Below, piece by piece: positions 1-8,310 of a DNA stretch of 64,000 nt. The translations under genes and the position numbers were made by a program. The stretch lies in contig CALFWO010000033.1 of assembly GCA_937928045.1 (NCBI GenBank), positions 1 through 64,000 of the forward strand. The letters are read 5' to 3'. Position 1 is the stretch's first letter. Each line of letters opens with the position of its first letter. The DNA is from an uncultured Saprospiraceae bacterium (GTDB taxonomy: Bacteria; Bacteroidota; Bacteroidia; Chitinophagales; Saprospiraceae). Below the pieces are notes generated by a model that searched no databases, was not told the origin of the DNA, and was given only the letters and a program-made list of their open reading frames with translations.

Positions 1-1
1 G

Positions 2-2542
2 CTTTTACAAGGCAGGGTGCCCGGTATGCAAATCTACAATCGTGGTGGTGATCCAAATGTACAAAGTACAGCCAGAATACGCGGACTAACCACAGCCATT
101 GGTCAAGCTCAGCCGCTAGTCATCATCGATGGCGTTCCCAACGCTAGTATTGATCAATTGGATCCAATTGACATCCAAGAAATAAAAATTTTAAAGGACG
201 GTGCATCAGCAGCCTTGTACGGTATTCGTGCAAACCAAGGAGTGGTGTTAATTACAACAAAAGCCGCCAATAAATACATAGGAAAGTTTAATGTAAATTT
301 CTCAGGAAGTACTGGAATCGCCAAAGCAATAGACGGAATCAATATTTTAAACGCCGAGGAGTATTTGGCAACTGGCAAGGGTGTCAACGAAGGAACAGCA
401 ACAGATTGGATCGATGTTATTCATCGCAGAGCGCCTGCTTATATAGGGAACTTAGCGGTTTCCGGAGTTTTAAAAAATATAGACTATCGCGTTTCTGCGA
501 ACTTTAGAAAAGTAAATGGCGTCTTAATCAATTCAGATTTCACTAAAATCAACACCCGCGCAAATCTTAATGGAAAATTTCTGGATGAAAAACTTAAAAT
601 TAATTTGACAGGTGGTTATACCTCTTTGGATCAAAACTTTTCTTATCAAGAAGCAGTGCGCTTCGCAAGTGTGTTTAATCCTACAGCTCCAATATTTGGA
701 AAAGACGCATTGCAGGCTTTTAATAGTGAACAGTATGGTGGTTATTTTGAATTGCTCAATGTATTCAATTTGTATAATCCGCTTTCAATAGTCGAACAGA
801 ATCAGAATATTGGGAAGAGAAATATTTTTAATATCTCTAACCTAACATCTTACGCTATTTCTGACAAGACCGCTGTACACATGCGATTGGCCCATCAAAT
901 GAGGAATGGTTATGAAAGGGAATATAATCCTACTACTTCCTATTTCAGGGGGAATGCTAATTTCCCATTAAACCAAGGGAGAGCTGTTTTTTCCAATGAA
1001 GATCAATCTTTCAGTTTAGGAGAACTATTCGCGGTTCAGTCAATTTCTGGAACTTCTTACGACCTAAAGTTGACCGGAGGATTTGTTTTTCAATCAGATA
1101 AATTGATTAGAAGCACTATTACTACTTCAGGATTTTCAAATGATGAAATTGATCTAAAAGATGAGAATAGCGTCAATCAAAAGATAGCTGCTGCTCAGGA
1201 GGTCCAACGCACTAATAATAGTATTCCTGTGGAAAATACTTCGGCAATTTACCTATCGGCAAACGCAAAATTTAAAGATAAATACTTTATTGACGCGAAC
1301 ATTAGAAGGGAAGGTTCTTCGAAATTGGACAAAGATAATAATTGGGGTACCTTCTTTGGTCTAGGCTTGGGAATGGAACTGATGAATAACTACAAGAAAG
1401 CTTCCTTACAACCAAGAATTGGAATAAGTAGAACGGGTGGTGTTCCGATCGAGAGAGGATTGACCAATGATTTTGTAGTCGAATTTACCAACTCCAATGG
1501 AGTGTTGGAATCTAGGGTGCAAAGAGCAGGAAATGAAAATTTAACATGGGAAACAAAGAATGAATTGAATGTTGGATTGAGCTTTAGGAATAATAAATTA
1601 AATGCCAGCTTGGATTGGTATAACAGAAATATAAAAGATATCATTTTAAGTCAGTTTGTTGATCCAGCCATCTTTGGAGCTTTCACTCAGTTTGATAACT
1701 TGATGGCCGTTAGATCTTCAGGTTTGGAACTTTTTACCGAGGTGAAAGTGGTCGAAAATAACAAGTTCAGTTATACCACAAATTTTGTGGCTTCAACTTA
1801 TGAAACTATTGTAACTAAGTTTAGAAATGAAACAGACTTTGTTGGTTTATTTTCTGGTCCTGGATTTGGTTCAACAAGAGCAATTAGGATAAAAGAAGGG
1901 GAGCCGTTTGGAGAAATTTTTGGACCGGTGTATAAAGATGTCGATGCTTCTGGCGAGGTGATTCATGAGGACATTAACGGCGATGGGCAAGTCATTGTTA
2001 ATGTTAATCAATCTAGTGATGAAATTGATTTTACAGTTTTAGGAAATGCTTTACCAAAAATGGAATTTGGATGGAACAATGCTGTTCGGATTGGAACATT
2101 TGAAATATCAGCCTTTGTTAGATCTGCCATCGGACATAGTAAAATAAATTCTTCAAGAATTTTTCATGAGGTCATTTTTGATCAACCTTCTTTGTATAAC
2201 TATGTGCGAACAGAACTCTACAATCCAGGACTGAAATTCGCTAGATACAATTCCGCTTTCATAGAAAACGCCAGTTTTGTTAGACTCGACAATGTGCGCT
2301 TGTCAAAAAGTTTTTTATTTGATTCCGACGATTTTTTTACCGGTTTGAAAGTTTCTATAATGGGGCAAAACCTATACACCTGGACGAAATATACTGGTAC
2401 GGATCCAACGCCTTCGATAGTTGACAATCTGGAATTCGATAACGACTTGGGTGAAGGAACTTCTTTGTCTCCTGGATTTGACCGTCGTGTCCAATATTAT
2501 CCAGCTAGGACGCTATCTTTATTGTTGCAATTTAATTTTTAG
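2..2542 (+). CDS. SusC/RagA-family TonB-linked outer membrane receptor, 5' truncated by window edge
   Basis: Outer-membrane TonB-dependent transporter of the SusC/RagA family, which imports oligosaccharides or peptides. The frame is open from base 2 and begins LLQGRVPGMQI, the conserved start of the SusC plug domain, so the signal peptide, carboxypeptidase-like domain and TonB box lie upstream of the window. The plug continues through the RIRG and VIIDGVP motifs and the DIQEIKILKDGASAALYGIRA block (about residues 40-80). The rest is beta-barrel, ending in an aromatic strand (LLLQFNF) typical of BAM-recognised C-termini. SusC genes are normally followed at once by susD, but here the next gene is a GH65 enzyme 136 bp downstream. 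SusD is therefore absent, or lies upstream out of view. Family call is firm; substrate unknown, though alpha-glucosides are suggested by the neighbour. Confidence 0.93.
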   Translation, partial: LLQGRVPGMQIYNRGGDPNVQSTARIRGLTTAIGQAQPLVIIDGVPNASIDQLDPIDIQEIKILKDGASAALYGIRANQGVVLITTKAANKYIGKFNVNFSGSTGIAKAIDGINILNAEEYLATGKGVNEGTATDWIDVIHRRAPAYIGNLAVSGVLKNIDYRVSANFRKVNGVLINSDFTKINTRANLNGKFLDEKLKINLTGGYTSLDQNFSYQEAVRFASVFNPTAPIFGKDALQAFNSEQYGGYFELLNVFNLYNPLSIVEQNQNIGKRNIFNISNLTSYAISDKTAVHMRLAHQMRNGYEREYNPTTSYFRGNANFPLNQGRAVFSNEDQSFSLGELFAVQSISGTSYDLKLTGGFVFQSDKLIRSTITTSGFSNDEIDLKDENSVNQKIAAAQEVQRTNNSIPVENTSAIYLSANAKFKDKYFIDANIRREGSSKLDKDNNWGTFFGLGLGMELMNNYKKASLQPRIGISRTGGVPIERGLTNDFVVEFTNSNGVLESRVQRAGNENLTWETKNELNVGLSFRNNKLNASLDWYNRNIKDIILSQFVDPAIFGAFTQFDNLMAVRSSGLELFTEVKVVENNKFSYTTNFVASTYETIVTKFRNETDFVGLFSGPGFGSTRAIRIKEGEPFGEIFGPVYKDVDASGEVIHEDINGDGQVIVNVNQSSDEIDFTVLGNALPKMEFGWNNAVRIGTFEISAFVRSAIGHSKINSSRIFHEVIFDQPSLYNYVRTELYNPGLKFARYNSAFIENASFVRLDNVRLSKSFLFDSDDFFTGLKVSIMGQNLYTWTKYTGTDPTPSIVDNLEFDNDLGEGTSLSPGFDRRVQYYPARTLSLLLQFNF

Positions 2543-2678
2543 CTACAATATTTATTTAATTCTATTGATAGAATGATAGCCGCCAATATTTACTGGAAAT
2601 TTAATATTTTGTTCTTTTGATGATATAGCTAAAAGTAGATATATTGAACTAATATCTTTTAATGTTATCCATGAAATT

Positions 2679-4688
2679 ATGAGAAAAATATTGATGTACT
2701 TCCTGATACTATTTTCAATTGGCTCATCACAAGCCCAATCCAATTGGGAAATCTCCGCAAACAATATTGATCCCAATAATTACTTTGGGGTGACCACTGC
2801 GAATGGAATGATAGGGATGGTGTCTTCTCCAGAGCCACTTAAAGTTCAAGATGTTATTCTTAATGGTGTTTATGATTATTACCAAAGAGGAAGAGTTTCA
2901 AATATTCTGAAAACATTCAATCATGTGAATATGAATTTGAATGTGAATGGTAAAAGAATTGGCTCCAAGGATATTTCTAACTATTCGCAGACTTTGGATA
3001 TGAAAAGAGCCACACTGAATACGACATTCGATGTGGGCGATGAAGTCAAAGTGAAACATGGTATGATGGCTTTAAGACATCTCCCGTATTCATCTTTAAT
3101 TACAATTGAGGTTACAGCTCAAAAAGATGTTGAAATAATTCCAATGAATGTAATCGAAGCGCCTAATCACTTAATTGACGTAAGAAATTATTATGCAGAA
3201 ATCGATCGTCCTCATGTACTGATTCCCTTAATGACTTCCGTGGGTAAAAGTCCTTCGGGAAAACAAACCGTTGCTGCATCCACTTCATTTATTTTTGAAG
3301 AAGCCCATGGTAAAGCGCCGGACTTAATTCACGAGGATTGGGATTACAATATGCATTTGGTGAAATTCCGAAAGCAGTTGAAGAAAGGAGAGACTTATAA
3401 ATTTGCTTTGGTTGGATCGGCCTGCGCATCGCAGCAATATAAAGATCCGCATAATGAAGCAGAACGACTAACCATCTATGCTGCTTTGGAAGGAACCGAA
3501 CGCTTACTGAAACGACATTATGCCGCGTGGGATAAGTTATGGGAATCTGATATACAAATAACCGGGGATGATCAAGTGCAAAGAGAAGTACGCTCTGCAT
3601 TGTATCACCTTTATTCTTTTGCCAGAGCAGGTACTGCCTATAGCCTCAGTCCAATGGGACTTTCTGGCCTTGGGTATAATGGTCATGTCTTTTGGGATAC
3701 TGAACTATGGATGTATCCACCACTGCTTATGTTGCAACCTGATATCGCAAAATCTCTGCTAGAATACAGATTTGAAAGATTGGGCGCCGCTAAACAGAAT
3801 GCATTTTCTCATGGATATAAAGGGGCGATGTACCCTTGGGAATCTGCTGCGAATGGATCAGAAGATACACCAGTTTGGGCCTTGACTGGACCTTTCGAGC
3901 ATCACATTACTGGATGCGTAGGATGGGCCTTTTGGAAATATTATCAAGTGACAAAAGATAAAGATTGGCTAGTGGAAAGAGGTTATCCGGTCTTAAAAGA
4001 AATTGCCGACTATTGGGTGAGTAGAGTCGAGTATGATTCCCCTGATGGGAAAGCACACATTCGGAATGTTGTTGGCGCAGATGAATGGGCAGAAAATATT
4101 GATGACAATGCATTTACTAATGGTGTGGCCATCGAAGCATTGAATGCAGCAACAGCTGCTGCAAAGGTCTTGGGAAAAAAGCCAAATACCGAATGGGAAA
4201 AAGTGGCAAAGGATATTCCTATATTAAACTTTGCAGATGGGATCACTCAAGAACATGCCACCTACAAAGGAGAGGAGATCAAGCAGGCGGATGTTAATCT
4301 ATTGTCTTACCCTTTGTCGATAATTACCGATGCGGAACAGGTGAAAAGAGATCTTGAATATTATGAAAAAGTGATGTCCCCAGATGGACCGGCAATGGGC
4401 GCATCGGTGCTCTCCATTTTGTACAACCAGTTAGACAATAAGCAAAAAGCATATGAATTGTTTATTAAAGGTTATCGACCAAATCAAGTTCCACCATTCG
4501 GAGTGATCTCAGAAACTGCCGGTGGTACCAATCCATATTTCGCAACTGGAGCCGGCGGCATGTTACAGGCAGTATTGAGCGGTTTTGGTGGATTAAGAAT
4601 TACTGATGAAGGTATTGTGAAAACTGGGGAGCAATTACCAGCAGGTTGGTCGGCATTAAAAATCACCGGAGTGAAAAGTGAAAAATAG
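2679..4688 (+). CDS. secreted GH65-family glycoside hydrolase (kojibiose-hydrolase-like rather than phosphorylase)
   Basis: Glycoside hydrolase family 65 enzyme acting on alpha-glucosides, exported by a signal peptide (residues 1-20, ending SSQAQ). The (alpha/alpha)6 catalytic barrel shows GYNGHVFWDTELW (about 345) and GADEWAENIDDNAFTN, where E469 sits at the general-acid position of GH65. A second conserved block, SETAGGTNPYFATGAGG, places E612 where inverting GH65 hydrolases have their general base. Maltose- and trehalose-type phosphorylases have a phosphate-binding loop in this region instead. Spacing and both glutamates resemble the Flavobacterium johnsoniae kojibiose hydrolase (catalytic pair reported at about 472/616), so hydrolysis is favoured over phosphorolysis; this comparison is from memory. 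Follows SusC by 136 bp in the same direction, consistent with a small glycan-use locus. Confidence 0.88.
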   Translation: MRKILMYFLILFSIGSSQAQSNWEISANNIDPNNYFGVTTANGMIGMVSSPEPLKVQDVILNGVYDYYQRGRVSNILKTFNHVNMNLNVNGKRIGSKDISNYSQTLDMKRATLNTTFDVGDEVKVKHGMMALRHLPYSSLITIEVTAQKDVEIIPMNVIEAPNHLIDVRNYYAEIDRPHVLIPLMTSVGKSPSGKQTVAASTSFIFEEAHGKAPDLIHEDWDYNMHLVKFRKQLKKGETYKFALVGSACASQQYKDPHNEAERLTIYAALEGTERLLKRHYAAWDKLWESDIQITGDDQVQREVRSALYHLYSFARAGTAYSLSPMGLSGLGYNGHVFWDTELWMYPPLLMLQPDIAKSLLEYRFERLGAAKQNAFSHGYKGAMYPWESAANGSEDTPVWALTGPFEHHITGCVGWAFWKYYQVTKDKDWLVERGYPVLKEIADYWVSRVEYDSPDGKAHIRNVVGADEWAENIDDNAFTNGVAIEALNAATAAAKVLGKKPNTEWEKVAKDIPILNFADGITQEHATYKGEEIKQADVNLLSYPLSIITDAEQVKRDLEYYEKVMSPDGPAMGASVLSILYNQLDNKQKAYELFIKGYRPNQVPPFGVISETAGGTNPYFATGAGGMLQAVLSGFGGLRITDEGIVKTGEQLPAGWSALKITGVKSEK

Positions 4689-4699
4689 TGCTTCTTAAT

Positions 4700-4818
4700 A
4701 TCAACCAAGTACAGCGGTAGTGCTGTGAAGTAGTGCCGCAATGGTGGCAGTCCGGCCATTAAGGCTGGACCGAGCGAATAGCGAGCTATGGAACATAACG
4801 CCCGAATGGGACCGCCCA
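4700..4818. repeat. GC-rich hairpin-forming intergenic element
   Basis: The gap between the GH65 gene and the haloperoxidase gene holds a stretch clearly richer in G+C than its surroundings. It folds: an 8-bp stem with one G-U pair (4750-4757 with 4763-4770, 5-nt loop) and a weaker GCGGTA/TGCCGC stem upstream. It has no reading frame of note. It resembles the dispersed intergenic repeats seen in Bacteroidota genomes, but only one copy is visible here, so that is a guess. Confidence 0.35.
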
Positions 4819-4848
4819 AAAGATCAATGAATATATGATGAATGTTAC

Positions 4849-4880
4849 TTTGTAAGATGCTTGAAATAAGAGTACCTTTG
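4849..4880 (+). promoter_or_regulatory. Bacteroidota-type promoter for the haloperoxidase gene
   Basis: TTTG at 4849-4852, then 20 nt, then TACCTTTG at 4873-4880. This matches the -33 TTTG / -7 TAnnTTTG consensus of the Bacteroidota housekeeping sigma factor. It would start transcription about 15 nt before the ATG at 4901. Confidence 0.72.
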
Positions 4881-4900
4881 CAGCAATCATCGAAACGATT

Positions 4901-6236
4901 ATGAAATACTGCATACTTTCCCTCTTGGCTTTTACTTTGCTATTATCCAGTTGCAAGACCACTAATCCTGAGTTTCAACAAGAAGTGGCCGATCCACAAT
5001 TGATTCATAATACTGTCCAGAAATTAACTGATGTTATTGTGCATGATATTTTTTCTCCGCCAGTGGCGAGTCGAATTTATGCTTATCCGAGTATCGCGGC
5101 TTATGAGTGTATGGTGCCTGGTGTGGAGGGCTATCAAAGTTTAGCTGGTCAATTGAATGGATTTACTGCTGGACCAAAGCCAGAGGCCGGAAAAGAATAT
5201 GCATTTCCTGTTGCTGCGCTGCATGCCTATGCGCAAATTGGAAAAGCTTTGATTTTTTCTGAAGCCAAGATGGAAGCTTACCAAAAAGAAGTGGCAACTA
5301 CTTTTAAAAATATTAATATGCCGCAAGATGTTTACGATCGTTCTATGACTTTTGGTCAAGAAATGGCAGATCATATTTTGGCTTGGGCAGATAAAGATAT
5401 GTATAAGCAAACGCGTACATATCCTAAATATAGTATTCCTGAAGAAGCGGATAAATGGAGACCAACCCCACCAGATTATATGGATGGAATCGAACCACAT
5501 TGGAATAAAATCAGAACGATGGTCTTGGATTCTGCTCAACAATTTCCACCACTGCCTCCGACCGAATTTAGCTTGGATCCTAAATCTAAATTTATGGCCG
5601 AAGTCAAGGAGGTTTATGATGTTGTGAAAAATGCAGGCGAAGAAGAATTGGCTATCGCGCAATTTTGGGATTGCAATCCATATGTTTCTCATCATAAGGG
5701 ACATGTTATGTTTGCCACTAAAAAAATAACTCCTGGTGGTCATTGGATGGGCATTACAAAAATTGCTAGTCAAAAAACGAATGCAGACTTTATGAAAACC
5801 ATCGAAACTTATGCAAGAGTTTCTATCTCTTTGTTCGATGCTTTTATTTCTTGTTGGGATGAAAAATACCGCTCTTCATTACTGCGTCCAGAAACGGTCA
5901 TCAACTCTACGATGGACGAGGATTGGTTGCCACTTTTACAAACACCACCATTTTCCTGAACATACTTCTGGACACTCGGTGATCAGTACGGCTGCGGCCA
6001 CTGCTTTGACAAAACTTTACGGTGAGAATTTTTCTTTTGTAGACAGCACTGAAGTGGCCTATGGGTTGCCACCAAGAAGTTTTAAATCATTTGAAGATGC
6101 CTATAAAGAAGCAGCTGTGTCAAGACTCTACGGTGGCATTCATTACCGGCCGGCAATTGACTATGGTGTAGATCAAGGAAAAAAAGTTGGTGAATTGATC
6201 GTTCAAAGAGTGGTGACAAAAAAAATAGCGGAGTAA
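4901..6236 (+). pseudogene. vanadium-dependent haloperoxidase / PAP2-type phosphatase lipoprotein, disrupted by a +1 frameshift
   Basis: PAP2/vanadium-haloperoxidase superfamily protein that would bind vanadate or phosphate and act in the cell envelope. The first frame (4901-5959) has a lipoprotein signal with lipobox LLSSC (about residue 18) and active-site motif 1, K-x6-RP, in KYRSSLLRPETVI. It then stops (TGA 5957-5959) just after LLQTPPF. The second frame resumes immediately with PEHTSGHS (motif 2) and SRLYGGIHYRPAID (motif 3). Removing one T from the TTTT run at 5951-5954 restores a single frame of about 444 aa reading LLQTPPFPEHTSGHS, so the lesion is a one-base insertion in the run. 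It may be a real inactivating mutation, a sequencing or assembly error, or less likely a UUU-U slip site. Both halves remain well conserved, so decay, if real, is recent. Confidence 0.85.
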
Positions 6237-6292
6237 CAAGCTGGCAGACAGTAATAACTAGCAAGCCTCCCAATTTTTTCCTACCTTCCTAA

Positions 6293-7597
6293 ATGCAAAA
6301 ATTAGATCGCAAGCTTACGCTCTACGGACTAACTATGGTTGCCATCGGCGCCTGTATCGGTTCCGGAATATTCGCAAGTCCTGGACACATCGTAGAACTT
6401 GTCAATCATCAAGCATTGGTATTAGTGGTTTGGTGTGTTGGTGGTTTAATTGCTTTAACCGGCGCATTAACATTTAGTGAATTGGGATCTATGTTTCCTA
6501 AAGCTGGAGGAGTTTATGTATTCTTGCGTGAGGCTTACGGAGACATCATGGGATTTCTTTATGGCTGGGTTATTTTGCTAGTGATCAATACTGGTGCGCT
6601 TGCTGCTTTAGCGATCACCTTTGCGGACTATATGACTTTTTTCATTCCGCTAGAACAGTCAGGAAAAATATTGCTCGCTGTTTGCACAATAATTGGATTA
6701 ACATTAATCAATATAACCGGCGTCAATACCAGTCAATGGCTTGCGAATATTTTTACCGGGGGTAAATTATTGGCCTTAGCTGGCCTTATTATTTTAGGCT
6801 TTATCTTTTACGATCCTGCCAATGTTGAATTGTCTCTTAACTTCACCAATCTTCCGAATGATGCTTTCTCAGCCTGTCTCTTGGCGTTGATTGGAGTGCT
6901 TTGGGCATTCGGTGGTTGGCATCATGCTTCATACTTGGCTAGTGAAACAATAAAAGCTGAGCGTAATGTTCCAAGAGCCATGATCTATGGTGTTTTTATC
7001 GTTATGGTCGTCTACGTTTTTGCTAATTTAAGCTACATGATGTTGTTGCCATTGGATGCCATCGCCGCGACAGATAAGGTAGCGGGAGATGCTATGCTTA
7101 CTATTGTTCCATGGGGCGGAAAATTAATGGCGATGGTCATTGCTATTTCAGTATTTGGAACGATAGCGATCTATACCATGTCCGCGCCAAGAATATATTT
7201 CGCGATGGCTGAAGACGGTATCTTTTTTGAAAGTTTAAAATACATTCATCCAAAGTTTAAAACGCCGGTTAATGCCATGGTTATTCAAGCGGTCTGGGCT
7301 ATCGTCTTATTATTATTCTGGGGAACATTCTCAAATTTGATCACCTATGTAACCATCATGGATATTTTATTCATGACTTTGGCTGGAGTCAGTTTATTTA
7401 TATTTAGAAAAAACAGGCCTGATCAACAACGCCCAGTTAAGGTGATCGGCTATCCGTTCATTCCGGCCTTTTTTGTGATCATCTCTGCCATTTTTGTCGG
7501 CAATGCTTTTTATGGTAAACCTTTAGAGTCTTCTGCAGGGTTGTTGGTTTTAGCGCTAGGCGTTCCTGCATATTATATATTTAAGTTTCGCAAGTGA
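6293..7597 (+). CDS. APC-superfamily amino acid permease
   Basis: Inner-membrane amino acid/polyamine transporter of the APC superfamily, 434 aa, the usual length, with about 12 hydrophobic segments. TM1 carries the substrate-binding glycine motif GACIGSGIFASPG (about residues 18-30), and the FGGWHHASYLASE segment (about 205-218) matches TM6 of LAT- and YfnA-like members. The closest type by motif is the amino acid exchanger branch; the substrate cannot be read from sequence. The ATG at 6293 is preceded by TACCTTCC at 6283-6290, a near match to TAnnTTTG, so a very short leader is possible. It lies 57 bp after the haloperoxidase pseudogene in the same direction. Confidence 0.9.
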   Translation: MQKLDRKLTLYGLTMVAIGACIGSGIFASPGHIVELVNHQALVLVVWCVGGLIALTGALTFSELGSMFPKAGGVYVFLREAYGDIMGFLYGWVILLVINTGALAALAITFADYMTFFIPLEQSGKILLAVCTIIGLTLINITGVNTSQWLANIFTGGKLLALAGLIILGFIFYDPANVELSLNFTNLPNDAFSACLLALIGVLWAFGGWHHASYLASETIKAERNVPRAMIYGVFIVMVVYVFANLSYMMLLPLDAIAATDKVAGDAMLTIVPWGGKLMAMVIAISVFGTIAIYTMSAPRIYFAMAEDGIFFESLKYIHPKFKTPVNAMVIQAVWAIVLLLFWGTFSNLITYVTIMDILFMTLAGVSLFIFRKNRPDQQRPVKVIGYPFIPAFFVIISAIFVGNAFYGKPLESSAGLLVLALGVPAYYIFKFRK

Positions 7598-7600
7598 TTA

Positions 7601-7860
7601 ATTTTGAAATTAGTTGAAAGGTGATCCGCTTTTGGCGGATTGACCGTTGAAATTCGTTGAAATTTATGTTGGGAAAAGAAATTTTAAATGTATATAGACT
7701 TTTTATCTAGAATAATATTCATCTCATAAAGACCCTACGTTAGCAGATTAAAAAATCGAAAGATTTTTTACAAATTTCAACGAACTTCAACGTCCTGCTG
7801 ATGCTCTACTCCGTAGCCTTTCCACCAACTTCGACCTATTCAATCAATTTCAAATTTTAA
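7601..7860. repeat. imperfect inverted-repeat element in the 7.6-8.1 kb gap
   Basis: Inner arms 7645-7665 and 7772-7792 are 21 bp long and complementary apart from one base. The left arm itself consists of a 10-bp tandem repeat, CGTTGAAATT twice. Outer sequences at about 7603-7625 and 7832-7855 are also mutually complementary with mismatches. Between them lie a small GATCCGC/GCGGATT hairpin and an A/T-flanked tetraloop hairpin. No transposase or clear target-site duplication was seen. It may be a MITE-like remnant or an RNA-level structure. The rest of the gap to 8115 shows nothing recognisable. Confidence 0.45.
7749..7770. terminator. possible bidirectional terminator
   Basis: TAAAAAATC-GAAA-GATTTTTTA: a 9-bp stem with a GAAA tetraloop. 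It is A-rich on one side and T-rich on the other, about 150 bp after the permease stop. The stem is mostly A-T, so it would be a weak terminator. Confidence 0.35.
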
Positions 7861-8115
7861 ATAAGACCTAGCACCCAGCATCTAGTATTCCGGCCTATAA
7901 CAAAAGTTATATTCCAAAGCCTCTGCGTTCCCATTACCTTGCATACATAATTAGAACAAAGCAAAAGAGTTTCTAGAGCTCTCAAAAAATGCTGAATGTC
8001 GATGAATTCATCTTAGTCAGCTAGTCATTGCTTTGTCTAATCCCAAGTCACATCAATATTAATTAACCCGTCAGTTGGAAGTAATGCTCCAATCTGATCA
8101 CAATTCTAATGTGTA

Positions 8116-8256
8116 ATGCAAAGTCAAAGTATCAAAAAAAAACAGTCGGTAATTAACTTTCAAACTACCAATGTATTAGCAAAATCTGAGTTGCTAAAAT
8201 TGAAAGGTGGAAACGATGGTAAAGAAATTATCATTGAAGAAGAATTAGGAGGATAA
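8116..8256 (+). CDS. 46-aa peptide with double-glycine leader (candidate RiPP or bacteriocin-type precursor)
   Basis: Small reading frame, ATG 8116 to TAA 8254-8256. Residues 20-32 read LAKSELLKLKGG. Counting back from the glycine pair (-1/-2), it has L at -4, L at -7, E at -8 and L at -12, which are the key positions of the double-glycine leader consensus (LSxxELxxIxGG) recognised by C39-peptidase ABC exporters. The predicted released core is 14 residues, NDGKEIIIEEELGG, very acidic and itself ending in GG. GG-leader natural-product precursors are known in Bacteroidota. No C39 transporter, radical SAM or cyclodehydratase gene is in the window, so the peptide is an orphan here. No clear Shine-Dalgarno, which is usual in this phylum. 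Real coding status is not certain. Confidence 0.45.
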   Translation: MQSQSIKKKQSVINFQTTNVLAKSELLKLKGGNDGKEIIIEEELGG

Positions 8257-8310
8257 ACTGTAAAGTATTGTTGAATACTAGATGAAGTTGCTAGCGCAGC
8301 TTCATCTTTT

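Noticed and set aside
5141-5773. 210-aa open frame antisense to the haloperoxidase gene
   Set aside because: Shadow of the sense frame, whose protein has clear family motifs and a lipoprotein signal.
5951-5959. Programmed +1 frameshift in the haloperoxidase gene
   Set aside because: UUU-U before a UGA stop could slip, but there is no known recoding in this family and no stimulatory element was seen; mutation or read error is simpler.
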